Assembly (NCBI GenBank): GCA_009829735.1
Contig: CM020618.1
Span: 30,232,894-30,296,893 of the forward strand
Length of the DNA stretch: 64,000 nt
Direction: 5' to 3'
Origin: Pyropia yezoensis
Lineage: Eukaryota; Rhodophyta; Bangiophyceae; Bangiales; Bangiaceae
Shown here: one piece after another, positions 44,501-55,047 of the stretch
Layout of the letters: every line of letters starts with the position of its first letter
Position numbering within the stretch: the first letter of the stretch is position 1
Program-made: the position numbers and the translations under genes
The notes under the pieces: model-generated
The model's database searches: none
Told to the model about the DNA's origin: nothing
What the model saw: only the letters and a program-made list of their open reading frames with translations

Positions 44501-45184
44501 GGGTGCAAATAATTCCCAAACCACAGAAAAAGACAGAACAGGAACAACCCAACCGCTGCTCCCAAATGTCTCTTCCCAAACACTCCACAATCCCCTGCTG
44601 CTCCACCAAATATGTGGTATAAAACTCGATCCTCTCAGACACGTGTCAATATCCCTCGGGGGAAAGGGACAGGTAACACAGAAAGGGGAACTACGAGAAT
44701 GGTATGCCTGTTGCCTCACGTGCCTGCTCGCAGAGCAAACAGATACCACGGTAGTGCACACGGGAAGAGGAAAGCAACGCGCAGTTGTCTTTTTCCTGAG
44801 GGCGCGGGCCAAGGGCGCCTCGCTGTCCCTCTTAACGTGCATCTGGGGGAGCCTCGGCACGTTGGCCAGGTAGCCCCCCATAACCCCGAGTGGCCCCGAC
44901 CCGAGTCTAACCTCGTCAGGTCGGGGGCCACTATCACTACTAATTCTATTCCCACTCACTAATCTCACACTCCAATTCTCTCAAATCAAGTCCCTCACAA
45001 GTATGCAAAAACACCATCAGAATCCCTCTCTCGCGTGTGGATAGCGTAGTCCACCGCAGTCCCCAGTGCCGGGGCACGGGCCACGACCGCCAAACCATCA
45101 CCACACGGCGGGCGTGTACTGGCACCTGGTGCCCTCTGGTTGCAGTCCCGGGTCGGCGCCAAGTCGGGGCCAGGGATGCTTACA
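41517..45184 (-). mobile_element. inverted partial copy E2 of family E
   Basis: Minus-strand family-E sequence running from its 5' LTR (44613-45184) through the primer site (just left of 44611) and gag (ATG at 44401, zinc-knuckle region near 42900). It continues through protease (about 42400-42300) into the start of RT, where it meets the gap. It corresponds to the first 40% of E1. It has several breaks, more than E1. The outer end is followed by a family-A fragment, and no target duplication can be checked because the other end is in the gap. Confidence 0.88.
44613..45184 (-). repeat. 5' LTR of inverted copy E2
   Basis: A 572-bp family-E LTR on the minus strand, with TG/CA ends, a few percent different from the E1 and E3 LTRs. 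Confidence 0.9.
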
Positions 45185-45404
45185 ATAACACAGTAGTCCA
45201 CCCAAAGGGCGAGCCACAGCGGACCCATGCCGCAAACAAGGCTGGGGCCACCAGCCAGGGGGGCTACAAGCCAGTAAATACCGGTATTGGGACAATCCGG
45301 AATCTGGCATACCCCGTTGGCGAGCTTCGAGCCGTCCCGGCGAGGCTCCGATCCGGTGCGGCGCGGGCCCGGATGTGGCTACCTGCCCAGCGTGCGATGG
45401 AGGT
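45185..45404 (-). repeat. diverged fragment of a family-A LTR and adjoining 3' region
   Basis: The sequence from about 45196 (CCCAAAGGGCGAGCCACAGC) to about 45345 (TTCGAGCCGTCCCGGCGAGG) follows the end of the family-A LTR and the adjoining internal bases (3146-3300) in order, with many differences. It is therefore an old remnant of a family-A element, lying between the E2 and E3 LTRs. Confidence 0.7.
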
Positions 45405-45973
45405 GGTAGCATCCCTGGCCCCGACTTGGCGCCGACCCGGGACTACAACCAGAGGGCACCAGGTGCCAGAACACGCCCGCCGTGTGGTGATGGTTGGCGG
45501 TCGTGGCCCGTGCCCGGCACTGGGATGCGGTGGACTACGCTATCCACACGTGAGAGAGGGATTTCTGATGTGTTTTTGCATACTTGTGAGGGACTTGATT
45601 TGAGAGAAATTGAGTGTGAGATTAGTGAGTGGGAATAGAATTAGTAGTGATAGTGGCCCCCGACCTGACGAGGTTAGACTCGGGTCGGGGCCACTCGGGT
45701 TATGGGGGGGCTACCTGGCCAACGTGCCGAGGCTCCCCCAGATGCACGTTAAGAGGGACAGCGAGGCGCCCTTGGCCCGCGCCCTCAGGAAAAAGACAAC
45801 TGCGCGTTTGCTTTCCTCTTCCCCGTGTGCACTACCGTGCGTATCTGTTTGCTCTGCGAGCAGGCACGTGAGGCAACAGGCATACCATTCTCGTAGTTCC
45901 CCTTTCTGTGTTACCTGTCCCTTTCCCCCGAGGATATTGACACGTGTCTGAGAGGATCGAGTTTTATACCACA
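45405..45973 (+). repeat. left LTR of copy E3
   Basis: About 569 bp of family-E LTR, with an altered first few bases relative to the other copies and the usual ACCACA end. Confidence 0.9.
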
Positions 45974-46184
45974 TATTTGGTGGAGCAGCAGGGGATGATG
46001 GAGTGTTTGAGAAGAGACATTTGGGAGCAGCGGTTGGGTTGTTCCTGTTCTGTCTTTTTCGGTGGTTTGGGAATTATTTGCACCCGTTCACGGGAATCCC
46101 ATTCCTGGCTCTCCAACCCCTCTCTTGTGGTCTGGCGATCTTTGGACACGCAGGCAACTGGACTGTGGCTGTCAAGAGACCAAC

Positions 46185-47845
46185 ATGGCTACCCTCCCTG
46201 GCACGACGGTGCCCGAAGGGGTAGACCCCGCGTCCCTTGACGCATCCCTGGTCACCGCGGGGGACGGTGCCCAACCCGGCGTTCTCCCTACGGGTGAAGC
46301 AGACCTGGGGTGTGACATCCGGTAGCGGACTGGAGTCCACAGGCGGCCAAGCACCACCTGCTCCCGTTCCTCCGGCTGTTCCTCCTGTGGGAGCCACCCC
46401 GGGGTCAACGGCGTTTGGTCCGCTCGCAGCAGACGTCTCCCTCCTGTCGGTTCTACTCCTCAACCTCCAGGGATAGCCCCTGGTGTGTTTACTCCTGGAC
46501 CCACACATGGCAGTGGGTGTATACACCTCTTCCTGTTGGCACTAGCGATGCCAGAGGCACCGTTGTGACTGGTTCTACGGGTCTCCCTGAGACCTCGACT
46601 CCTGGGACCGGCCAAGCTTTTCCTCCCTTGCATCCTATGGGGCGGGGAGCTCCAAGACTGGTAACCGGAGCAGCCGAAGGCGTCGGCGTCATCGCCGTCG
46701 CTCTAGCACCAGCGAGACCAGTTCCTCCAGCTCTGAGGAGGGATATGATTGGGATGCATCTCCCGGTCCCACCCGGCCCAGGCTAGTCGAGTTTGACTTC
46801 CCTGCCCACCAAGTGGAGATGCCACCCTGAACAAGGTCACGTATTGGGGTAACTACCGGCTGGAGAACCAAGACCAAGGTTACACCCGGAAGATGGCCAA
46901 GAAGATGACATCCCTGAACCGGCGAATGCAGCCGAGCTTCGGGGGACATCCTAAGTTTTCCGGGAAGAGACCGGCGCTTATCTTTGCCTTCCTGCGCCGG
47001 TTTGTCAAGGCATGCAATGACAACGATGTGTCCGAGGGCAAGGCTCTCTACCTCCTGGTTAACTTCAAGAACGGAGAAGCGGAACAGCGGTTTGCACAGG
47101 TTCTACCAGACTCTGCCGGACACATTGTCGGACGTACCGTCGCGAGTTATCCGGAGGCGGTCAACTGGCTCCTGTCCAACTACGCTGACGCGGACTCTCT
47201 GCGTAAAGCAGTCGGCAGGCTGAACCGGGCAACCATGGAAAGACAAGAGACTCCAGAGGCGTTTGCCCGTCGTGTCCGGGAGATGAGCGATGCTTGTGGC
47301 AACGTTTACGCTGAGGACGGCTCAAGATGATCTTCTCGGAAGGGCTTCCTGAATATCTTCAAGTGGATGCGGAGAACTACAACCAGGAACATCAAGAACA
47401 TACCTTCCAGCAGTTGATGGCCTACACCCAGGGCAAGTACCGGCAAGCCAGGGCCCTCCAAGCTCCCATGGTATCAACTCCGAAGCCGTTGTCGCGAGTT
47501 CGACCCGGACCCGACAAGTATAAGGGAGGTGATAGCCCTGTACCGGTACTCGCAGTTGGCGAGGCCTCACCCGTGGGGTCAGGGGACAAGTGGGGCGGCT
47601 TCGTTTTTGAGGAGGAACCTTCCCTGGTCGCCCCCAAGCAGGTCAAGAACCAGCGGTTCCGGTCTTGTTGGCTGTGCCAGAAGGAGGATCACATGTCCTA
47701 CCAGTGCCCGACCATTCCCAAGGACCTCCAGGAGAAACTCAAGCGTCAAGGACTGGTGTTTGCAAAGGCGGTCAACTGGGCTGACCGGCGAGCACCCTCC
47801 AAGATGGACCAGGCACAGGTACACGCAATCCGAGAGGCAACCTGA
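46185..47845 (+). pseudogene. gag: gag region of copy E3
   Basis: This matches the E1 gag along its whole length, including the capsid-like helices and the CWLCQKEDHMSYQC knuckle. It has a few breaks. Confidence 0.85.
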
Positions 47846-48069
47846 CAGAGCATCACGGAGGCTCTGGCAAGGGAAGCTCCTACGGACTTTGACCTGGAGA
47901 CCGAAACCTCTAAGGACTCCTCGGACCCGGGAAACGAGTAGGGCAGGCGCTCTCCCCAAGTGTCTTCCCGAACCTCCAACGGCAGGGTACTTCTACCTGT
48001 TCTCCCCTTGCGTGCCGGGAGAAAGGACGGCGGTTACCTGCTCAACCGGTAGCCGCCTGGACACCCTGT

Positions 48070-51000
48070 TTGTTCAAGGGGACATTGCTCGTCCTGCGTA
48101 AGGAAAACCTCAAGATTAATGCTCGTATGCGTGTGGGGGATAGTCTCCCCCAAGCTGTTACGCCGGTGGTTGACACGGGAGCCGGACCAAGCGTCATCAC
48201 TGAGAACCTGTTACCTCCGCGCTGGCGTCGACATGCCTGGAGAGCGCCTACCCGGACCCATATCGTCGACGCTTCGGGTCAAACCCTACGACCGCTTGGC
48301 CGTCTTCCTGTCGCCATCTATGTCAACAATGAACCAATGCTTTTTCCCTTTCTAGTAGTCAAGACCCTATCAGTCCCCCTCATCCTAGGCTGGGACTTCC
48401 AGAAGCAGCATGTCAAGAGCATCCTACCCGGAGAAGGGAAGGTCCAGTTCAACCATGGGTTTGTGTCACCGGTATTGGAGCATCTGGACGCCAAGGTTCG
48501 TGTAGCCAAGAGCAAGAGGGAACGCATCCCACCCTCTACCTTGACTCTCTTCAAACCGGTGCTCCTACCTCCTCGCTCGGAGACCAAGGTTCAAGTAACG
48601 ACCCGGATTGCAGGTCAATGCCTGATCTACGGACGTAAGGAATTTCTGGCGAAACACCGGTTATACTTGGCCCACGGACATCACAAGAAGGTAGAAAGGC
48701 ACACCCCGTTCTCGGTGCTAATTGTCAACGTGAGCCGGAAGCCAATAACCCTCGCCAAGGGCACCCGAGTTGGTACAGCAGAGCCTTACCGGGGATCCGC
48801 CCGTGCTATGAGCAAGGAAGACCTCCTGAACCTGCAACAAGAACTGGCATCCAACTTGACGGCCTTAGACGTACCTCCGAAGCAAGAGCAGGCTGGCAGC
48901 GCTACTACGAAACCCCGAACAAGCACCACCCGGGATGCCGAAGGTCAAGCAAGAAAATGTCCCTCCCGACTTGAAGGAGGCACTGGAGAAGCTTCTCCAG
49001 GAATATCGGCACCTGTGGTCGGGAGAGCTGGGCAAGATGGACGCCACTCTACACCGGATTCAACTCAAGCCGGAAGCTAAGCCAGTGCACATGCAACCAT
49101 ATCGGGCCGGACCTCATCGCCGGGATGAGATTGAGAAGCAGGTTAACAAGATGCTCAAGATGGATGTTATCGAGCCGTCTGATGGCGAGTGGGCTTTCCT
49201 GGTGGTAGTCGTCCGGAAAACCGGCGGTCACTTCCGTTTCTGCGTTGACTACCGGCGCCTGAACGAGGTGACAGTCAAGGACGTATACCCGATACCCCGG
49301 ATGGATGATTGCCTCGACTTTATTGGTGATGCCACCCTCTTCTCGACGCTGGATTGCAATGCCGGGTACTGGCAGATCCCTCTGGCTGACGAGGACAAGG
49401 ACAAGACCACCTTCACGTGCCACCTGGGACTATTCCGGTGCAAGCGTCTTCCTTTTGGTATCACCAATGCTCCGGCAACCTTCCAAAGAGCCATCGACAT
49501 CATCCTGTCCGGGCTAAGGTGGAGAACATGTTTGGTCTACCTGGACGACATTATCGTTTTCTCCAAGACCCCAGCGGAACACCTGGAGCACCTTCGGAGG
49601 TCCTGGCCCTCCTGTCCAAGGCTGGAGTTACCCTCAAGGCCGAGAAGTGCCATCTGTTTGAGACTGAGGTGGAGTATCTGGGGCATGTGCTGAGTCCGGG
49701 GAAGCTCCGAGTCAATGAGAAGAACATCAAGGCCCTCCGGCATGCACGGCAACCTAAAACCCAGACAGAACTCAAGAGCTTCCTGGGTATGTGCAACGTC
49801 TATCGCCGGTTCGTACGGGACTATGCTCTGATTGCCCGGCCACTGACCAAGCTGACCAGCAAGAAGCTTCCCGCACAACTCCCGGTGCTCGACGAGAAGC
49901 AGACCGCGGCCTTCGAAGAGCTCAAGAAGCGCCTGACCACCACTCCAGTACTGGCGTTACCCAAGCGGGAGGGCCAGTTTGTTCTGGAGACGGATGCCTG
50001 TGGCGTCCAGGTGGGGTGCTCACTACTCCAGCAGCAACCTGATGGGCACTTCCTCCCGATAGGCTACTACAGTCGCGTCTTGACTCCAGCCGAGAAGAAC
50101 TATTCCACGACGGAGCGCGAGTGCTTGGCAGTCGTCTGGGCTTGCTTCCTGTTACGGCCATATCTTGAAGGACAAGAGTTCCTCATCCGGACGGATCACG
50201 CCAGTCTTAGGTGGCTGCTATGTATGGACAGCAGTCAAGGAAGGGTCGCCTGGTGGCGCCTCCGCCTTTCGGAGTTCAAGTACAAGGTGTGCACCAGAGC
50301 AGGGAGGGAGCACCACTGCGCCGACACCATGTCCCGGCTGGAGACTCCTGCAGCCGATACCGGTCCTATCCCGGAGGAAATACCTTGCTTCATCCTCCCA
50401 CATGTCGGACGTGGCTGGCACGCTCCCCTGTATGAGACACCTGAAGCTCATCAACCGGTGACCATTCACCGGATGCTGGAGGCACAACTGACGGATCCTC
50501 AATGCTTGGAGCTTCGCCACCAAATGGACCTGAACCGGAACAGTCGTTTCTCCGAGTCTACGGACGGACTCCTAGTACGGGTGTCACCCTTCGATGGGGC
50601 CACTCAAGTCTACGTACCCCGGGGCCTACGAGCTGACATCCTACGCCTAAAGCACTCGTCTCCCCAGGCCGGACATCCTGGTATCAATCGGATGTATGCT
50701 TCCATGAGACGACACTATTACTGGGAAACCATGGCCAGTGACGTCCATAAGTACCTGGAGGCTTGTGTTTCGTGTGCAAGGAACCGGTTGTCTCAGAGGA
50801 AGAAGACTTCTAAACTACGCCTATTCCCTGCGGCGGAGCCCTTTGCAAGCTTAAGCATGGACATCCTAAGGCCCCTACCTGAAACATCCAGTGGCAACAT
50901 ATACCTGCTCATCATATGTGACCGGTTCTCCAAGTTCACTCGAGCAATCCCGCTGAGGACCATCACGGCTCGGGATGTCACGTCAGCCTTCTGCGAGTAC

Positions 51001-52029
51001 TGGATAGCTGCCTACGGCCCTCCAGACTCCGTCTTAACCGACAACGGTCCCCAGTTTGCATCCCTGTTCTTCCAAGGAGTCTGTGACCTGATGGGCATCA
51101 AGAACTTGTACACTACGACGTAACACCCTCAAACGAACGGCCAGGTGGAACGATTCAACCGGACCCTAGTAGACATGCTACGGCACTACGTGGAGGAGCA
51201 CCAAGAAGACTGGGACGAGCTCCTGGCTGTCCTCACTCTAGCCTACAACTCCCGAGTTCACTGGACAACGGGGGTCGCTCCACTCGACTTTGTCACCCCA
51301 AGGCGGCTGACCAACTTCTCCCTGGAAAGAATACCAGACGGTCTCCAGCCTGCACTGAAGTCAGGTCCCAAGGCAAAGGATGAGTTCCTGAAACAACTGA
51401 AGCTCCTGCTCCCAAGAGTCAAGGAGTCAATCTCGAAGACCCAGGAGCGATACAAGCGGGGCTATGACAAGGGCGTTCGGGAAAAGAACAAGGAACTGGG
51501 TGGTGGCGACTGGGTTTTTGTGGACAACCATAGCAAGACCCGGGGGAAGCTGGACTCGAAGACGGATGGACCTTATGAGATCCTGAATACGGACGGTTGG
51601 ACCTTTCTTCTAGACGTGGATGGCTCCCCGTACCGCGTGAGCAGCGACCATGTCACCCGAGCTCCACCGCCAAGCCAACGGGACTTGACCCGGCGCAAGC
51701 GGGCCGCAGTACCCTGGCTATCCCAAGAAGAAGGTCGGGAATATGTCTACGTCAAGTTTGTGGACCATGCCTGGAGAGACGGACGCCTGTACCTGCGAGT
51801 ACGCTGGTTCGGTTTTAACCCGGCAGATGATACCTGGGAACCCTCAAACCGGCTACCCATCGCGGATGTCTGTGCCTACACGCGACGGAACGGGATAGAG
51901 GGCACTCCAGTGGCCAGAGCCGGCAAGATTCTGGAGTCGGACTCGGAGGAGGACCAAGAGGATGGGGCCAACCAAGACCCTCGGGACGAGCCGAGTTCAT
52001 CCGCAACGGATGCGGAACAAGAGGATTGA
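48070..52029 (+). pseudogene. pol: pol region of copy E3
   Basis: Protease, RT, RNase H, integrase and chromodomain lie in the same order and with the same motifs as in E1, nearly identical at base level. It has a few breaks. Confidence 0.88.
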
Positions 52030-52174
52030 GAAGAAGGGAACGGGTATATCAAGGAGAACACGCAATACAAGCATGGAACAATCAAGGAAAACAAGCACCC
52101 GCTCGGGCAACCCTTCTCTCCGCCTCTTCCCTCCTCGCTTCTCCCAAGACCTTCACCCTCCTTGCCTCCAACTA

Positions 52175-54292
52175 CTACTCCCGGCGCGGACGCTGAGCCG
52201 CGGGAGTGTCCTCCAGCGCTGCCTCCGCGGCACGACGGGAACCGGAGGAAGACGGGATGACGTAGTGCGGTGGACGCGGTGCATCCCGGTATGACGCCAT
52301 CGGAGTAGTACCGGTAGTTGCCGGGGGCTCCCGCTCATCCAGATATGCCCGTCGGCGCCCCTGGAAGCCAGTGAAGGTTTCTGACCACTGCTGGGCCAAG
52401 CCATGCCGCGTCAAGGTCGCCAGAAGTTCGCCAACCACCGGGCTGTTCGACATCTGGCCGCTGTCCGCGCAAGCAAACACCCGGTCGACCACGTTGTTCA
52501 AGACGCTGGCGTAAGTACCCAGCACCAGGGAGGACCCAACGCCTTCAACCTGCACCGGAAGACGACCCAGCTGGTCTTCAATCATACCGACGTCGTACTG
52601 GTCGCATGTCGGACCACCTTGGATCAGGTACCAGTCAGGCACCCGGAAGCGGGTAAGGCGCAGAGTCGGCGCCGGAATCTCGAACCGCCCCGAGGATGAC
52701 ACCACCGGACGGTCCACAACGGCCCCCGAAACCGGAGTACCCAACTCCAGCGGAGGCACAGCGCCGCCGGCGTTGGAAGAAGGCGTCCGAGGCGGAGCGG
52801 CCGGAGTGGTAGGCGACCGCACGGTCACCCCCAGACTCGCCGCAGACAGGCGCGGTGCCGGAGGAGCATGAAGTGCCGGCACAGCCGGAACAGGGCGCGA
52901 ACGCGCCGGCGACGGTTCAGGCGAGGCCACCGGGGCGACAGGTGCAACAGGAGAAAGCGGAGCCGCCGCAGACGCCCGACCGACCGCCGCGGCCCATCCC
53001 CACTCTTGCACCGGCGGCCCAACTGGCAGAAGATCAAGGGCGGCCGGGGCAGGAAAGCTGCCTAGCTGCGGCCACGCCGGAAGCGGCGTCGCCAGCTGCA
53101 CCTGGGCCGGAGAAGACTGGTAGACCACCTGCGCCCAACCGAAGCCATCCCGACGCGGGCGGTTCTGGTCGGCAATCGCGTTCAAGAAGTTCCGGTCATG
53201 CACCGGCACCAGACGCCGGAAGTCAATCATCGCCCGGAAGAGCCCCTTGTACTCTTCGTCCTGGCTGCACAGGAAGTCGACGGTCAACTTGTCGACAATC
53301 CAGACCATCAGGAGGTCAGGGAGAAACCAAAGCCGGTTGGACACCAAGACCTCGTGAAGCCAGTGGTTGGCCGCCAAGACTGTCATCTCGGACGTGTACA
53401 TCATGTACGGGATCGAGTGGAAGAAGCCCTTGATCGACGCCTGAGTCAAGGCGTCCAAGAAGTACCAGGTGAAAGGGATGCTGGAAGGAGCAAACCCGAC
53501 CGGGATCTCGACTTCCTGCTGCTGCGGGATGACCTTGGGGTAGTACGCCGCCCGGTTAGCCTTATCCAGCTTCCAGAACTCCTGATGGTTGCAGCTCACG
53601 AGGAAGTCACGCTGACGCCCGCGTCGCTCACCCTGCTCCCGTGCCGGTGACAATTTGGAGTACTTCCGGGTCAGGAAAGGCGGCTCCAGAGCGACCATGC
53701 TCGGACGGGGGTCGCAGTTCAGGCTCCCCGACCCCTTGAGCGCCTCGTCCCAGACCTTGAGCGCCCGGTGGACGTACCCTTCCTCCTCCGGCCACCGGAG
53801 AACGGACGCGGACACGCGACGCTCGGTCAAGGGTAGATCCAGCACCAGCGCGAAGGGGAGATCCTCCAGACGAGCAACCCAAGAGGAACCCGAGAAGCTC
53901 TGGGAGCGGTCTTGTGCCAGGCGCATCTGGTCCGCCGTGTGAAGACGAGCCTTATCCATCTCTGTCAAGACCCCGCGCTGGAGTTCCTTGCGCCAGAGGT
54001 CCAAGCAATCCTGCTGGCACTGGGCCGCGCCGGCGTTGCCGACCACCGTGGAGTAACGCCGGGCCGCCAGAGGGTCCTGCCCAAGAAGCATCTCCGGGAG
54101 ACCCACCGGGGGGGTCTCGACCGGGTGCATCACAGAAGCCGGGGGAACCCGATCCGTCCCCGCCGTGGCGACCGGCGCCGACATCGACACCCGAGGAACC
54201 GGAGGCAGGAGAGGGGCGCGACTACCCGAGTTCTCCTCCGCAACACTCGCCGCCGGAACCACGGGCCCAGCTTGGATCTCGGAACTGGACAT
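52175..54292 (-). CDS. antisense open frame of copy E3 (about 705 aa)
   Basis: The open frame extends upstream of the E1 version to MSSSEIQAGPVVPAA at 54292, which I take as the likely start. A longer in-frame reading into the LTR (to 54484) is possible but would place the start inside the repeat. The YYPK-VEIP-GF core, hydrophobic helices, Pro/Ala-rich linker and Arg-rich end are as in E1. The region upstream on this strand is only the polypurine tract and the LTR, so an antisense promoter would have to lie in or near the LTR. The frame looks whole. Confidence 0.74.
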   Translation of the reverse strand: MSSSEIQAGPVVPAASVAEENSGSRAPLLPPVPRVSMSAPVATAGTDRVPPASVMHPVETPPVGLPEMLLGQDPLAARRYSTVVGNAGAAQCQQDCLDLWRKELQRGVLTEMDKARLHTADQMRLAQDRSQSFSGSSWVARLEDLPFALVLDLPLTERRVSASVLRWPEEEGYVHRALKVWDEALKGSGSLNCDPRPSMVALEPPFLTRKYSKLSPAREQGERRGRQRDFLVSCNHQEFWKLDKANRAAYYPKVIPQQQEVEIPVGFAPSSIPFTWYFLDALTQASIKGFFHSIPYMMYTSEMTVLAANHWLHEVLVSNRLWFLPDLLMVWIVDKLTVDFLCSQDEEYKGLFRAMIDFRRLVPVHDRNFLNAIADQNRPRRDGFGWAQVVYQSSPAQVQLATPLPAWPQLGSFPAPAALDLLPVGPPVQEWGWAAAVGRASAAAPLSPVAPVAPVASPEPSPARSRPVPAVPALHAPPAPRLSAASLGVTVRSPTTPAAPPRTPSSNAGGAVPPLELGTPVSGAVVDRPVVSSSGRFEIPAPTLRLTRFRVPDWYLIQGGPTCDQYDVGMIEDQLGRLPVQVEGVGSSLVLGTYASVLNNVVDRVFACADSGQMSNSPVVGELLATLTRHGLAQQWSETFTGFQGRRRAYLDEREPPATTGTTPMASYRDAPRPPHYVIPSSSGSRRAAEAALEDTPAAQRPRRE

Positions 54293-54476
54293 GACGTCCA
54301 GACTCCGGGGGAACGCGAGGGCCAAGGTGAAGGAGAGAAGGGGGGCAGAGAACCGGAGCAGGTGATCGTGACCAGGGTGAAGACGCTCGACCTCGGCACC
54401 GGAGTGGACGTGCTCGAGGCTGTGCACGGTGGCACCTGGTTCGGCCCGAGGACGTGCCGGACTAGGGAGGGAGCTA

Positions 54477-55047
54477 TGTAGCATCCCTGGCCCCGACTTG
54501 GCGCCGACCCGGGACTACAACCAGAGGGCACCAGGTGCCAGAACACGCCCGCCGTGTGGTGATGGTTGGCGGCCGTGGCCCGTGCCCGGCACTGGGATGC
54601 GGTGGACTACGCTATCCACACGTGAGAGAGGGATTGCTGATGGGTTTTTGCATACTTGTGAGGGACTTGATTTGAGAGAATTTGAGTGTGAGATTAGTGA
54701 GTGCGAATAGAATTAGTAGTGATAGTGGCCCCCGACCTGACGAGGTTAGACTCGGGTCGGGGCCACTCGGGGTTATGGGGGGGCTACCTGGCCAACGTGC
54801 CGAGGCTCCCCCAGATGCACGTCAAGAGGGACAGCGAGGCGCCCTTGGCCCGCGCCCTCAGGAAAAAGACAACTGCGCGTTTGCTTTCCTCTTCCCCGTG
54901 TGCACTACCGTGCGTATCTGTTTGCTCTGCGAGCAGGCACGTGAGGCAACAGGCATACCATTCTCGTAGTTCCCCTTTCTGTGTTACCTGTCCCTTTCCC
55001 CCGAGGGATATTGACACGTGTCTGAGAGGATCGAGTTTTATACCACA
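54477..55047 (+). repeat. right LTR of copy E3 and of the family-E block
   Basis: 571 bp, TGTAGC start and ACCACA end, followed by the target duplication ACCCC (55048-55052). Confidence 0.95.

Larger units (their letters stand above)
31519..55047 (+). mobile_element. block of family-E Ty3/gypsy elements with one outer target duplication
   Basis: The outermost LTRs (31519-32089 and 54477-55047) are 571 bp each, differ at only three sites, and are flanked by the same 5-mer ACCCC (31514-31518 and 55048-55052) inside the B' chromodomain. Between them lie copy E1 with its own right LTR, a gap of 500 N, an inverted partial copy E2, a short family-A fragment, and copy E3. E1 and E3 are nearly identical. 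The structure means either recombination between family members after insertion or a scaffold artefact around the gap. Confidence 0.85.
45405..55047 (+). mobile_element. copy E3 of family E, about 9.6 kb
   Basis: A full set of parts on the plus strand: left LTR 45405-45973, primer site (about 45978-45995), gag region 46185-47845, pol region 48070-52029, antisense frame 52175-54292, polypurine tract 54464-54476, right LTR 54477-55047. The two LTRs differ at about nine sites including small indels (about 1.6%), more than the outer pair does. Internal sequence is almost identical to E1. The right side has the ACCCC target duplication, but the left side (AGGTG or nearby) does not match. About five breaks. 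Confidence 0.9.
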
